Origin: Todiramphus chloris collaris
Taxonomy: Eukaryota; Chordata; Aves; Coraciiformes; Alcedinidae
Direction: 5' to 3'
Assembly: GCA_025345505.1 (NCBI GenBank)
Contig: JANVCC010000030.1
Coordinates: forward strand, 6,314,254 to 6,378,253
Length of the DNA stretch: 64,000 nt
Under the pieces are notes generated by a model. The model worked only from the letters and a program-made list of their open reading frames with translations. It ran no database searches and had not been told where the DNA came from. Every line of letters begins with the position of its first letter. Position 1 is the stretch's first letter. Shown here piece by piece: positions 25,567 through 37,757 of this stretch. The translations under genes and the position numbers were made by a program.

Positions 25567-26290
25567 AGTTCGTAGAATGGCAGGGGCTGGAAGGGACTTC
25601 CAGAGATCACCGAGTCCAAACCCCCTGCCAGTGCAGGATCACTTAGACCAGGCCCCACAGGAACAGATCCAGGTGGATCTTGAAAGTCTCTTCCAGGTTC
25701 TGTCACTCTCACAGTAAGAAGTTTTTCCTCATGCTGAGGTGGAACTTCCCATGTTTCACCTTGCTACCATTACCTCTTGTCCTGTCACAGGACACCACTG
25801 AAAAGAGACTTTTACTTAACACCCACCTTTCAGATATTTGTAAACATTTGTAAGATCCCTCTCAGGCTTCTCTTCTCCAGCCTAAACAGCCCCAGGGCTC
25901 TCAGCCTTTCCTCAGGAGAGAGATGTTCCAGTAACTTCATCATCTTTGAAACTCTCCATTGGACTCTCTCTAGTATTTCCCTGTCCCTCTTGAACTGGGG
26001 AGGCCAGAACTGGACACAATACTCCAGATGTGGTCTCACTGGTGCAGAATAGAAGGGGAGGAGAACCTCCCTTGACCTGCTGGCCACACTCTTCTTTATG
26101 CACCCCAGGATACCATTGGCCTTCCTGGCCACAAGGGCACATTGCTGTCCCATGGATAATTTACTGTCCACCAGGATGCCAAGGTCCCTCTCCATGGGGC
26201 TGCTTTCCAGCAGGTCTACTCCTACCCTGTACCAGTGCATGGTGTTGTCCCTCCCCAGGTGATTGCTCAGGTGCAAATACTAAATATTTC
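25567..26290 (-). mobile_element. CR1 LINE 3' portion (ORF2 C-terminal region plus 3' UTR)
   Basis: This is the largest CR1 fragment in the window, on the minus strand. From right to left it carries the post-catalytic part of the ORF2 reverse transcriptase, the ORF2 C-terminal tail (decayed), and the 3' UTR ending near TTCGTAGAATGGCAGGGG. Retention of about 720 bases fits ordinary 5' truncation. Confidence 0.96.
25830..26276 (-). pseudogene. CR1 ORF2 reverse-transcriptase C-terminal fragment
   Basis: An uninterrupted 148-codon frame matches the region after the catalytic palm of the CR1 reverse transcriptase. Readable motifs are DLGILVDSKLSMGQQCALVA, NGILGCIKKSVASRSREVLL and VRPHLEYCVQFWPPQ, then LLEHLSPEERLRALGLFRLE. 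The endonuclease domain and the catalytic YxDD block lie upstream and are absent. Just after RSLRGIL the family frame shifts by one: the expected NVYKYLKGG is readable in another frame and is soon followed by a stop. The fragment therefore cannot make an active enzyme. It belongs to the non-LTR retrotransposon and is not a host gene. Confidence 0.93.
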
Positions 26291-27989
26291 CCATCAGCAG
26301 GTGTGGGTTTTGCTAGCATTCATTTGAAGGAAAGCTCAAAACAGATCCATGAAAACACATTTGTATACTCTGCTGCTACAGGAGATTTTTTCACTTCAGT
26401 GGATGCAGTAAAATCTTTTTTGAAACAATCAAGAGTATCAGTCTGTTCTCAACACATATACACAACTCCTTATGGCTAAGGGAGTTCCGGGAGGGCCGAG
26501 GGAATACCACACCTCCTCAGAGCTCAGTGGATGTGCTACTGGGAAGGGCATTCAACTTCAGGCAGCTGCCATCTGAAATCCAATTCTTTCATGACTTTCA
26601 GTGTATCTTGCAAAGACTACAGGAAGGGGACTCCTTCCAGAGAGTGGATGAGCTCGCACCTCATCAAGTGCCTCCCTGAGAGCAGGGGCTTTTATGAGCT
26701 CTGCCACACATGGGTGACTTTTAGCAGCATACTGTACCCAAAAACAACTCTACGGTATTCAACTAGAGTCTGTCAGAAACCTGAAGTGTCCTTTGAACAC
26801 TTTACAGGCCTGAAAAATTAAATTTGTTTTTAGGATTCTTTGTCAAAAGGGCCAGCCGCCCATGCGCTCCCCTGTCAGATGAGAAATGCTTATCTCCAGC
26901 ACGGCATCATTGACTGCAGTAAGTTACATTGGTCAAAAAAGATTATCCTCTCTATTTAGATGGAAAAGAAGTGTCTTTTATCAATAAAAATGTCTTTCTG
27001 GTTATCTTTGCAGACAGCCAATATCTCATTTCCATGAACTGCTGATGGTCAGTCACTGAAAAAATGAGTCTGCTCTCCATGAATGTTACAGTTGATGGAA
27101 GTACTATCAAAAACCATCATTAACTCAAAGGTTTGACTTCAATAACAGCACCACATCAAGCAAGCTCTACTTTTTTGCTGCTAATTTTAATTACTGCCTT
27201 CTTGCTTTTCTTGCGAGCATTGCCAGATCTGCCTCAGACACAGCATTCTCCAAGTTGTCATTCATTTGCTAATACTAAAGCTAATCGTCAGCACCTTCAG
27301 AAAGAGCATGCTCCTTACAAAAGCCCATAATATGTGTGTTCTTAAGAGCACATAACTAGCTCTGTACTCATCACTACCAGATGTTATGGTATAAATAAAA
27401 TAATTTGCACCCCTAACAGACTGCTTAGATTGGACAGATCTCTCATGTGCAGAAATGAAATCATGTTATGCTCTTCCTAGATTTTCCAGCCTTGAAAACT
27501 CTACATCTAGCCAAGCTTCTCAGTAAAGATAGTTTTGAGAGGGGAAAAAGGAAGACAAGTAAATGTTCTCTGAGCTGGAGAAGTATGTCAAAGTTCCTAC
27601 CCAAGGTATTTTGACTTCCCCTATTATTACGTTTGGAAATCATTTGTGAGCAAACATCAAGGCCTCAAATTAGGATCCCTTAGCCCTAGCACGGTTGCCC
27701 ATCTATTCCTTCACAGCATTTCCTCAATTATATTTTCTGATACTGCATGGTTTGATGCACACAGCAGCACATATTTGAACCGCACACTGGTCTATACCTA
27801 CCCAGATTTGGAAAGTTTAATCAAGCAGCCAGGAAACAACAATCCCAATGCTTTAATCACAAGGAAGAGTAAAGAGTTCCTTTATATTTCTAAGGTTTGA
27901 AGGAGTTATTGCTTAAACTGAGATTTTCATATGATCGCCTTCATGCCAGCAGACAGGGCAGAAAGAAAGAGCATTTACAAGGAGCACTA
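26291..27989. other. unique non-coding DNA, partly enhancer-like
   Basis: There is no recognisable gene. The part from about 26,840 to 27,060 has preserved CG dinucleotides and compact motif-like text (for example CCCATGCGCTCCCCTGTCAG), and may be conserved non-coding DNA. The frames present are short and featureless. Confidence 0.45.
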
Positions 27990-28730
27990 GCATTTCATTA
28001 CTTTTTTTTTTCTTACTACAGTTTGTATATTAAATTGTAATAGTGCACTCGCCCTGACAGGTGGTCTGCAGATTGAGCCTTTTCCTATCCTCTATTCAGC
28101 CAGCTCAGCGTCGGAGTTGATAAGATGCTGTGGCCTTTAATCTTTATCTGATACCCGCACACCCAGCATCATTTCTTTTTGCCATGTCCGGACCGATAAG
28201 GACTGAGAGTAAAACAAGGGTTGTGCCTGCCTTCAGTAGGATATATTGTCTATCGACTGCATTTGCTCAAAGTCATCACCAAATATCCTTCCCAGTTAGC
28301 GCCGTCAAGCAGCGACTGGCTCAAGGCATCAGCCATTACCTTTTCATCAAGCACCGCGATGTATTGCAAGACCTATGACACAGGTCTAATTTTACCTTAG
28401 TAAACAGTGTCCTCCCCGATTTGTCAATTTGTGGTTGATGCACCCTTCGCAAAGAGTTCAATTATTGAGTGGAGAACAAACAGGCAAAGTGAGCGCATTT
28501 TCCTCCAGTGGGAGCAGAAGACATACTGCTGGCCCTTTTAAGTGCTCTTCTGAGCTCTTTGGAAGGGAGTTTGCTTAATTCAATGTTCGAACAAATGATA
28601 CAGTCTGAAAGGGCTTCATGCGTTCAGATAATACTTCCTCAGAAATTTAATTCACTAATTTCATTAGGTACCGCATCAGCCAGCACAGTTTTCAGGGACA
28701 CATTTAGAGGGCAACTGGTTTGAGTGCAAT
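27990..28730. promoter_or_regulatory. candidate conserved non-coding element with GATA cluster
   Basis: This block differs from its surroundings. It has no simple repeats and retains many CG dinucleotides outside any CpG island. It packs motif-like text. GATA cores lie at 28,119 (GATAAG), 28,144 (TTATC), 28,150 (GATA), 28,195 (GATAAG), 28,240 (GATA) and 28,251 (TATC), six within about 140 bases. Retained CG in methylated AT-rich bird DNA is often a sign of purifying selection. The short frames inside (for example 71 codons at 28,508-28,723) look unconvincing as protein. The enhancer role is inference; no conservation data were available. Confidence 0.4.
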
Positions 28731-29736
28731 TGTAAAGAAACAGATTTGACACAATGTCAATCTATCGCCAAGCTGCGTGGCATCTCCCAGGAAAACAACT
28801 GAATTTAGGAACGCAGCCCACTTAATCTCCTCTATTTCACTAGGATGAAGTTACTCTTTTACATAAGCAGTAAATATATTCAATATTTGATGATGTGCAA
28901 CTTAAAAATGTGTCCTTGGCCAAGGAAAATAATTTAAGGCTTTTAAAAACGAAGACTAAAAGCTCAACTGCTTCCCCACCTTCATTTTTCGAGCAGTTTT
29001 TCATAAGAGGTCATACTAGTCATGGCCATTCATTTGATTTATCTCCTTGATTTTCTAAAAACACTTAACTTTGCAAAATGTTTTGTGGTAGCACACAAAT
29101 CTAAACAGAGGTATTCCTCAGAGAAAGAAAAGCTCTCACCTTCAAGCGCTTCACAGAAGAAGGATGATGTGTGCCACGTTTTTTTCTAAGGAGCTCATAG
29201 GAAAATGGGAAGACTTTGAAAAGTATGTAGTTAATGCTTCAGGACACTCTCAGAGTAGAAATTAACTCTTAGAAGCTAGTTGGATTGATTGCAAAAAAAA
29301 AGGTAAGTCATTATGCAGCTGCTGGGATTGACTGAAAGAGAGAAGAGTCCTGTCATTTTTTTTTCTAAATACACAAATTTCATAGGCTAATAAATATATA
29401 AATAAGTACATGACCAAACAACAGGAAGGATCCAGGCCCGTGGAAATGGTATCATCTAAGAACACTTGATTTCCAAACTTCCTCATGTCCACGTGGCTTA
29501 AGCATATTTATTTTGCATTATAATCATTATCCAGCAGTTGAGCACAGCCCAATGTCTTTGTGCTGTAGTAAAACACCTCACTTGAGTTAGCTTGGTTGCT
29601 TTGTGGAAGGTGCAGAAGTATTAATTTTTTTTTTCTTTCAACCTTAATGAAAATAAATTATAAATCTAGTATGAAATGACTGTCTACACCACAAAGGCCT
29701 TATATTTTGTAGTCTAAAAAAGATCATGGTCTAATA
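28731..29736. other. unique non-coding DNA
   Basis: AT-rich, with no recognisable gene or repeat. The left 300 bases or so may still belong to the candidate conserved block. Confidence 0.5.
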
Positions 29737-29915
29737 ATGGAACAGGTTGCCTAGGGAGGTGGTGGAGGCACCATCCCTGGAGACATTCCCAGTCATGTTT
29801 GATAGGGCTCCTAGTAACCTGCTCTAGTTGCAGATGTCCCTACTCAGTGAACGCCAGTTTGGACTAGATGACCTTGAAAGGTCCCTTCCAACCCAAACCA
29901 TTCTATGCTTCTATT
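29737..29915 (+). mobile_element. CR1 LINE 3' fragment
   Basis: A CR1 end that begins ATGGAACAGGTTGCCTAGGG (late ORF2). It continues through GGAGACATTCCCAGTCATG and CTGCTCTAGTTGCAGATGTC to CTTGAAAGGTCCCTTCCAAC and a degenerate two-unit tail (TTCTATGCTTCTATT). A CR1 piece in the opposite orientation starts within a few bases of its tail. Confidence 0.94.
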
Positions 29916-29916
29916 C

Positions 29917-30265
29917 CTCCCAAGTGACCAGCCTCTTCCACATTTTGTAAACTTCCTTCATCTATTTGGTTTTTTTGCAGAAGCTCCTTGCCCATCCATG
30001 CAGGTCTCCTGCCTCCTTTGATTTGATTTCTTACTCCTAGAGAGACACCAGACTTGAGCTTGGAAGTAGTGGTGCTGGAATATGAACGAGTCTCTTGGCT
30101 CCCCCCTTCCCCAACCCATGGGATTCCTCACAGTAGGTCTATGAAGAGGCCAAAGTTAGCCCTCCTCAAGTTCAGAGCTGTAATCCTGCTTATTGCCCTG
30201 CTTCTTCCATGTAGGACCCTGAACTCTACCATCTCACATTACTGCAGCCAAGGCTGCCCCCACCC
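29917..30265 (-). mobile_element. CR1 LINE ORF2 endonuclease/linker fragment (minus)
   Basis: Translated on the minus strand this is the middle of CR1 ORF2, from the end of the endonuclease domain into the linker before the reverse transcriptase. Readable motifs in family order are GGSLGCS, EMVEFRVLHGRSRAISRITA, LRRANFGLF, GRRPAWMGKELL and KEVYKMWKRLVTWEE. At least two frame changes and several stops separate them. The copy is an internal fragment, truncated on both sides. A plus-strand frame of 104 codons over it is only a shadow. Confidence 0.85.
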
Positions 30266-31270
30266 CCAACCCAAAAGCCTGCGACAGTATTTGAGACACT
30301 GCTTCTCAAACCCTTCTGAGCAGTGGGAGAAAGGGGTTCAGAAAGGAGGGGATGAATTAAACATGTGAATGCCTGGCTGCAGAGCTGATAATCAAGGTTT
30401 TGAGTTCTGTGATCATGGATCTACCTAAAGAAGATAGCTCTGGTGGAAGTGGATGACATTCACTCGACCTTCTGCTGCAGGGGTAAAAAAGGAAGAATAT
30501 GGGACACAGAAAGGAATGGGAAATCTGGAAGCTGGCTACAAAGATGCATTATGCCCTGCTTTCCCTTCACACTGTCATGACCACAGTGGCAATCTCACAG
30601 GGGCCAAGACACTCCCTGGACGCTCTGGCTGGGCAGGAACTGGGTGAGAAGCCCAATGGGCGCCTGGTGCTCATCAGCTCAGGTGATGTACGTGGCTTTG
30701 CTGGGCTCTCTGAGGGCTGTGCTCCTACAACAGCTACTGCTGCCTTTTTTGGCAACAGGCATAGTCAGGGCCTGCCCGTGCAGCGTGTTTCTCCTGCCAC
30801 CAGGCTCTGAGCTGCCAAGAACATCTCCTCCAACCCCAAGGCGAGAGCAAAATGCCAACTCCTATTAGTAGCACTCCTACATGTTGTAGCTACAGATGCA
30901 CTGAGTCACTGAGTTTCTGCTGAAGCCATTGCTGCCTGTGTCATGCTGCCAATGTGCCTTCTAAAGAAGTGGCCACCTTCACAGCTGGCTGGGATCAACA
31001 AGCCACCCAAACAAGCAGCCGGTACATCAGCAAGATGCTCCTAACTGAAGACTGATTGAGATAACATGTTGACAATGACCTGACCTGTCTATCAAGCAGC
31101 ACAGCCCAAAGCAGAACTTTGCTGTGGCTGCTGGCATGGGTACAGAGGAATATATCTGGTGCAATCAGTGTACAGCACCTCATTGTTTAAAAGATGGATC
31201 TGGAACAGCTCCCAGATTTATAATCTGCCCCTGTAATTCATGTCTCGTACAGCAACGCTGAGATAGGAGA
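30266..31270. other. unassigned, moderately GC-rich stretch
   Basis: More balanced in composition than its neighbours and rich in CTG/CAG words. A 103-codon plus frame (30,499-30,810) and a 62-codon minus frame overlap it, but neither resembles a known protein. It could be an old, unrecognised repeat next to the CR1 fragment, or a decayed retrocopy. I cannot decide. Confidence 0.4.
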
Positions 31271-31446
31271 TAGAATCATAGAACGGGAGAGGTTGGAAGG
31301 GACCTCTGGAGATCATAGAGTCAAACCCCCTGTCAGAGCAGGATCACCCAGGGCAGGCCTCACAGGAACAGATCCAGGTGGGTTTTGAAACTCTCTAGAG
31401 AAGGAGACTCCTCAACCTCTCTGGGCAGCCTGTTCCAGTGCAGATA
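31271..31446 (-). mobile_element. CR1 LINE 3' fragment (minus)
   Basis: It begins with the TAGAATCATAGAACGGGAGA tail, then GGTTGGAAGGGACCTCTGGAGATC and the AGCAGGATCACCCAGGGCAG block. It ends in CTCTGGGCAGCCTGTTCCAGTG, the complement of late ORF2 (text following the tail is described in pieces). It is 5'-truncated with a short body. Confidence 0.94.
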
Positions 31447-34400
31447 CTGGGAATTAGTCACAGTGGGCACATCACTGTCTGCTGGTGAAACATCTGTGGG
31501 TTAGCCCTTCCCAAAACTAGTTATCAGAACAACAAGAAAGACGGAGGGAAACACCTATAGGTCAGTTTTGGTTTATCTTCAGTTTTAAATGTGCTAACAT
31601 TAACAGAGCTACAAATACTCATTTCCCTCCTGCTGTCAGCAGGTAGCAAATAAAAGGGGTGACATTGAGCCTTATTTACCAGTGAGAGCAATTTCAATTC
31701 TCCTTTTACTACAGTTTCTTCCCTCATATTGATATTTACCTCTACTTTACCATTACAACAACACACTAATGTGTAATTAACATACCATTACGAGCTTTCA
31801 CAAGCATCACTCTAAGGTCCAAAACACCAACAAACCACACAACACTCCCCTCCCAACCCCAAAAGAAACCAAAACCAACCCCAGCACCACCCACACAAAA
31901 CAGAGCTGTAAGAGGTCAGCCAGCCCACATCCAACCCCAAGGCAGGAGTGATACAGCTTCCTTAGGACCCATAAAGACCAAAAAGGAGCCTTGTCCTCAC
32001 TATTGCCAAAAATCCTCATTGGAATAATAAATCTGGATTTCAACATCATTTCTTACTTTTCCTGGGGTGTTTTTTTTGAATCAGTAATAATCAGTCTAGT
32101 ATTCTCTGGTTCTTTTACAGGGGTTCCTATATCAGAATACTAGGCTACCCCATTGCATCTAGGGCCATGAGGCAGAATAATTGCAACACACTGGAAGATG
32201 GAACTGCAAAGCAGTGCTAAAATATTTTGAGCTACAACATTTACTTTTATCTTGTGACTTCACATATGGAGATATCACCTAATTGTCAACAGACTAACAA
32301 CAATTCTTAGCGAGGGCCTAACCCATAGCTCTTCAGAGTCAATGAGGCCCTTCTATTGCCTTCAAATGGCTTTGGATCACCCCCAAAAGAAAAAAAAAAA
32401 CCAAACAACACGACACACAACCCACACCAAAATAAGTTACAAATTGTCTCATTAACTTCTCCAAACGTCTTTTGAACCACTTCCAGAAAAATAAATGAGG
32501 GAAAAAAAAAAAGAGAAGTGTTCAAGCACTCCAAGAACACAATTCAAGTAAAAGAAGGAAAAAAGCCCCAGTACTGCCCAGACTGCTTTCAAAGTGACAG
32601 AAGATAAAATATAATCACATATTGCAAATGACTCCTAAAGTCAGGGAGAACAAAGGCTGCCATAAGGCTGCCCTTCGATCCTTATATGTCTCATTGTTCA
32701 TCCTCTCCTCGCTATTCAGTCATGTCACGTGCAAAGCATTCACACAATCATTGTCAGAAATAACCCCACTTTTCCCCATCTGCACTCGCTCCAAGCTGAG
32801 CGGGGGGAAAAAAAAAAAACACAACAAACCAACAAAATCCCACACTACTGACAAAGCAGTTACATCAACAGATGTGAATCCTGATTTAAACAGCCATATT
32901 TCTTTCCCTAGAAGTCTCTGCTGTGCTAAAAGCATGGGGACTTGCATAAAGTTTTCTTTTATTTAATTATATGAAAAAAAAAAATCCTAAAAGCCAAATA
33001 CATGAAAAAAATCCCTTAAAAGTTCCCAGTTTCTGACGTTTTCAGATGCAAGGAATCTAAACACCTTTAAGAATCTTATTTTGAGCTTTAGAACTCGTCA
33101 TCTGGGTTACAGCAAAAGGTCTGGGCAAGCTGAGGTGCTCCGGCTGTGATTTTCACTTTATCATATGCCTATAATTGCTTGATTTGGACCTGCCTACCAA
33201 AGCAGTAAAATTAATGCCACTGTCCTTAATGTTTCTTCTTCATTGCTGAAATAAAAGCCTGTACTGGGTGGTGATTATGAAGCATGATTGCCCTTGTAAT
33301 TCTAATATCTGCTTCCATTAATTTACAACTCTCCCACCAAATAAAACCAAGGAAGAAATAGAAAGTTCATTAGCATTACAAAGTTAAAATTATTAAAAAC
33401 AATCCACAGTATCATCTGTCTGGATTTTGGCATCAAATAAAGCTTTGTTCTATAGCATTCTCTAAACAGATTGCTGCTGACCTCACATCGCAGCTCACCA
33501 GGAGCAAAGTTCAGAGAGAGTATCAGTCTTCATTTTCGACTTAAAACAGCTCTGATGGGAAATTGAGTTATGCAGTTTTGGGGTTGGAGAGGCTGCACAA
33601 ACACAAGCGAAGCCCACGTGTTCTTAGTTTTCTGTATTCTGAAGAGCCTGCGATCTTAACAATACTGCAGAAGTATGGCATAAGAAATGCCACTATTTAC
33701 AAAATATATAGTGATTGTTTATAACTTGCACTCTATCAACACAAAACAAGATACCATGGTAAGAAATACGACTCAGTTTAATCACGCATCCTAAGGTATT
33801 ATCCCCACATTTTCTGTAATGCCAGGGTGAATATTTTTATTCTAGATTGTATTTGCAATATATTTTTTGAGTTTCCCAGTAGATTCTTCTTTCTCTCCAT
33901 ATTACCATGTTCTAGCCCAAAAATAGCCAATAATCACTGCACACAGAGTGCCCAATTCAAGCAGCAAGATTCACATCAAGCTGCTCAGTTTTGAAGTGTT
34001 TTGACAGAAAGTTAAGTCAAATTCTTTTGTACTTTTACTTCTTCATATAATTATTCCAGTATCGACCATCTAGAAAAATACACATCTATGTTTCAGTTTA
34101 CCAGCTCTTCTGCAGTAATCAAATAAAAAAAAAAAAAAAATCCTTACATGATGATTAACTCAAGCAGTAAAAGCTCCAATACTAGAAATATTAAGGAGGT
34201 AGACCTGCTGCAAGTAAACTGGTCTTATGAAGAGTGAAGGCCATCAGAGACTTGACCAAATGTGTTTCAAAAGGGCAGATTAACGTCCCATTTAGAGCCT
34301 CCTCAACAATTCAAACTTCTCCTCAAAGAACCCACTGCAGAATCAGGCCTATTATTAAAACCTTTTAAACACAGAAAGCAAAAGACTTAAAAATATCTAG

Positions 34401-34469
34401 CAAATTTTCCTTTTCCCCTTGAAACACTATTAAAATGTTCTTGTTCATTTAAAATGAAAATGGTGAGAT
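31447..34469. other. unique non-coding DNA with A/C tracts and possible conserved block
   Basis: There is no recognisable gene. A nearly G-free A/C-rich tract lies at 31,818-31,900, and smaller ones near 32,390-32,430 and 32,808-32,850. From about 33,100 to 33,540 the sequence loses simple repeats and gains TAAT-type cores (for example CCATTAATTTAC), which suggests conserved non-coding DNA. An A16 run is at 34,125-34,140. Confidence 0.45.
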
Positions 34470-34558
34470 TACAGAATCCCAGCATGGTAGGGGTTGGAAG
34501 GGACCTCTAGAAACCATTGTCCAACTCCTATGCTCAAGCAGGCTCATCTAGAGCAGCA
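34470..34558 (-). mobile_element. CR1 LINE 3'-UTR fragment (minus)
   Basis: A short CR1 end: the ACAGAATCCCAG tail remnant, then GGGGTTGGAAGGGACCTCTAG and AGCAGGCTCATCTAGAGCAG. A (CAAA)n tract follows at about 34,567-34,590. Confidence 0.9.
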
Positions 34559-34948
34559 AAGGAAAAAAAACAAACAAACAAACAAAAAAGGGAGTACGCT
34601 ATTCAACCTGTCATTTTTCTTGAAGTTAATGAGAGCTTATGGTGGGAAAGAATCATACATGACAGACACCAAATATGATTATTTCCCACTGAAAACTGTG
34701 GATACATTCCCTAGGTGTATTTCAGGGTTATCTTTAAGATATTTACTACAAGATGATGGCAGGACCAGCTGAAGTTGCTCTGCTCTGAAGTAACATTCAG
34801 CAGCAGCAGCAGTTTTTAGAGGGATGGGTGAGGAAATCCAGGTAACATAAGCTATAGCACCTTTCTTCTTACTTTCTTTCAGATAAAGCTTATATCCCCT
34901 TCCATGGATCTGCAAATCCATCAGTGCCATCACATTAATTTTGGCTCA
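34559..34948. other. unique non-coding DNA between two CR1 pieces
   Basis: Begins with a short (CAAA)n tract. The rest shows no gene or repeat, apart from a small CAG run near 34,800. Confidence 0.5.
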
Positions 34949-35143
34949 GCATTCTTTACTGAGAGGGTGGTGAGGCATTGGAACAGGTTGCTCAGAGAAG
35001 CTGTAGATGCTCCATCACTGGAAGTCCAGGTTGGATGGGGCTTTGAGCAACCTGGTCAACTGGGAGGTGTCTCTGCCCATGGCAGGGGGATTGTAGATGG
35101 TCTTTAAGGTCCCTTCCTACCCAAACCACTCTGTGATTCGATA
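34949..35143 (+). mobile_element. CR1 LINE 3' fragment
   Basis: Late ORF2 and 3' UTR. Bases encode [24 protein letters not shown] residues, followed by GGTTGGATGGGGCTTTGAGC, CATGGCAGGGGGATTGTAGA and AAGGTCCCTTCCTACCCAAA. The tail is a weak ACTCTGTGATTCGAT. Confidence 0.94.
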
Positions 35144-37757
35144 GTGCCTAAGTTAACATCCATCCACAGTGACCCCACAGCTAACATACATAAGCCTTCT
35201 TCCTTCAGTTCAAGGAGGAGGGGGAAAAAAACACTAAAAAAAAAAACCCAAAGAGATTTCACCTTAAAATATTGCAAATAATTGCATGTTACATTTGATA
35301 TAAACACTTGCTAAAAGATTCATCAGACCTACCCAGGAGATGTACATTGATGCCTGTGCTCCTCACAGAGATGTCTGTACAATGGATCAACCCAGGCCTT
35401 CACACTAGATGAAAATGCTGATGTCACACCTAAGTCACAGGAGGGGACAGGTTGAGAAGCCTGAAGCAAATGCATTTTACCTTGGTCCAGTCGCAATTGC
35501 TGCTGATCCATCTAGCTTACAGCTCAACTGTTTGTAAGCCAATAACAAAAACAACTTAAGAAAAACACGCTTTCAAAAGGTATAGCATAGAAGGTTCCAG
35601 AGAAGGATTTTCAGTCATTTTAACATATAATTATTGTTTCCCCCCTGCCCCCTTTTTGTTTCTTGCCTTGAGTATGGCCACAGTCTGGAGTCTATAAATT
35701 CAACATTCATAACCACAATAGCCACACAATAATAATAATTTATTTTTTGCAGTGTCTTTCATCTTGAATGGCCCCCTGAAGTGCAGCCAGCTGTCCCAGA
35801 GAAAGGCATGCAGAGCACAGCGTGTCACAGAGTAAAGCATCCGCAAGATGAAAGACCAGCAAGACTTGGTACCTCAGCAGCTTCCCTATCCATTTCAGGC
35901 ACCTTGTACCTGGGTCTCTTTATACAGCCCCTGAAAGCTGGGATAGTAAATTCTGAAAGAGTACTGGACTTGCTGCTGGGAAAGGATGATGGGCTAAATC
36001 AACCCTGAGCAGACGAAATCTTAGTGCATCTTGCAGCTCCCTTATTTATAAGGAAGTTTTCCTAATCTCTAAATCCTGCATAACCCTCAAGCCCCTCCTT
36101 ATTATTTACTTTTCTCCAAGGAGGAAGAATATAGAAACTTTAGGGTAAGATCAGAAAATGTATCAAGTTGGTTTGTTTTTTTTTTTCTCTAGTAGCAAAA
36201 GCTGAAGAAACGAGTTTGTCAGACAGTGGCAAGGTCTCTAGTTTCTATGCCGTGAGCTTACCTGAGGAACTCAGATCATTGGCTGGAAAACAGAACTAAT
36301 ATCTTAAAATAAGGTACAAAACCAAAGCACATGGCAGAGCTCCAATCATTCAAGTACTACCACAGCAGAGAAGCATGGACCTATCAGATGTTTTGCAGCT
36401 ACTAGTCACATTTTCACCATCCATTTGCATAGTTTTTCTTTATCCAGTGACCGGGGTTACAAGAGAAGTGGGATAAGTTGCAGAAGGGAGAAACTCTTGC
36501 TATTTAGCTATTGTTTAGGCACTTAAAGTTTCAGCTTCTAACTTTTCATTCTCTCCCCTTCTGTCATTTCTATGCCCTGGTTTCCCAAAACCAAAATGGA
36601 GTTAATATTTATCCAGCCAGCACCCCATTAAACTCATTTAAATGGCTTCTAGTTTGATATCCAGCACTTTTAGGTCAACAACATTACCAGAGCACCTCCA
36701 CTCTCACCCATTCAAAAATTGCTTCCAGCTGTATATTTTATGTGCATTTGTCTTTGATGAAAGGTGCATCCATCAGCCACATTTTGAGGCTACACTGTGC
36801 ATCTCAGCAGCCTTTCCAAACCAAGTATTTTGTATGTGCCACAAGGGAATTTCCTCTGCCGTGTAAAAGAAAAAAATAAAAAAAACCCACTAAACAAACA
36901 AAAAACAAAACGCCCAGAAATTCAGTAAATATAAATGACCAAATAAAAAGCAAAACTATGCAACCTACAGTGAACCACGCTCCAGGGAATTTCTAACTGC
37001 TTCTCAGGAGTACCGGGTAAATTATCTCTATGGATCATGTCACAATGAATTGCCAGCACTTTTCTCATATGTATGCCACCTAATTCTAATACTTATCCAC
37101 CTTATGTTACAGATTCAGTTTTAATTTGATCATCCTCCCCCATCTTCTCCACATCCCAAACACTCTTGGGACTTTTTAAAAATAACACATTCATTCAAAG
37201 CTCGATTCACATGAAAATACCACTGATAAATCCAGGCCAACAGTAAATAACAATTGGCTTTTCCCCTCAGATATACTAGAACTGGATTTATACAGCTGAA
37301 AAAAGTCCCAGGCTGTCTGTCCAATATCTACATTTTCCACCCATCAGTCCTCATGGCAATATTCCCTTCTAATGGGCTTCATTTTTGTACTAATTTTGCA
37401 CTAAAATGGCTCAATTTGATGGCAGAATAATTTGTGCTTAACCAGGATCCCTAAGAAGAGCACATTAAATAATAAAATAAAAATCCTTTTTGCCAAAGAC
37501 TGAAGAACAGATGACAGATGGTCTTGAAAACTTCTGTTGAAGATGACTACTGTTTTGAGAGAGGAAAAGAAGATTTAACAAGTAACTTCTAGATCCGAGG
37601 AGGACACAGCCTTCTTTTGCAGCACAGGCAGCATTAGTGTTCCAGAAGGAGGAGACGACAGCCTGGCGCGAGGTCCAAGCTTGGCTTAGTGGGCCTGATC
37701 CTGTGCCACTTCAAACAAGAAATGGATTTGTTTTCAAGTTTAATTCCTTCAAACAGG
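35144..37757. other. unique non-coding DNA
   Basis: There is no recognisable gene. A plus frame of 75 codons (35,781-36,008) begins with GTG rather than ATG and has no known domain. An A/C-rich patch lies at about 36,868-36,910. Confidence 0.55.
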
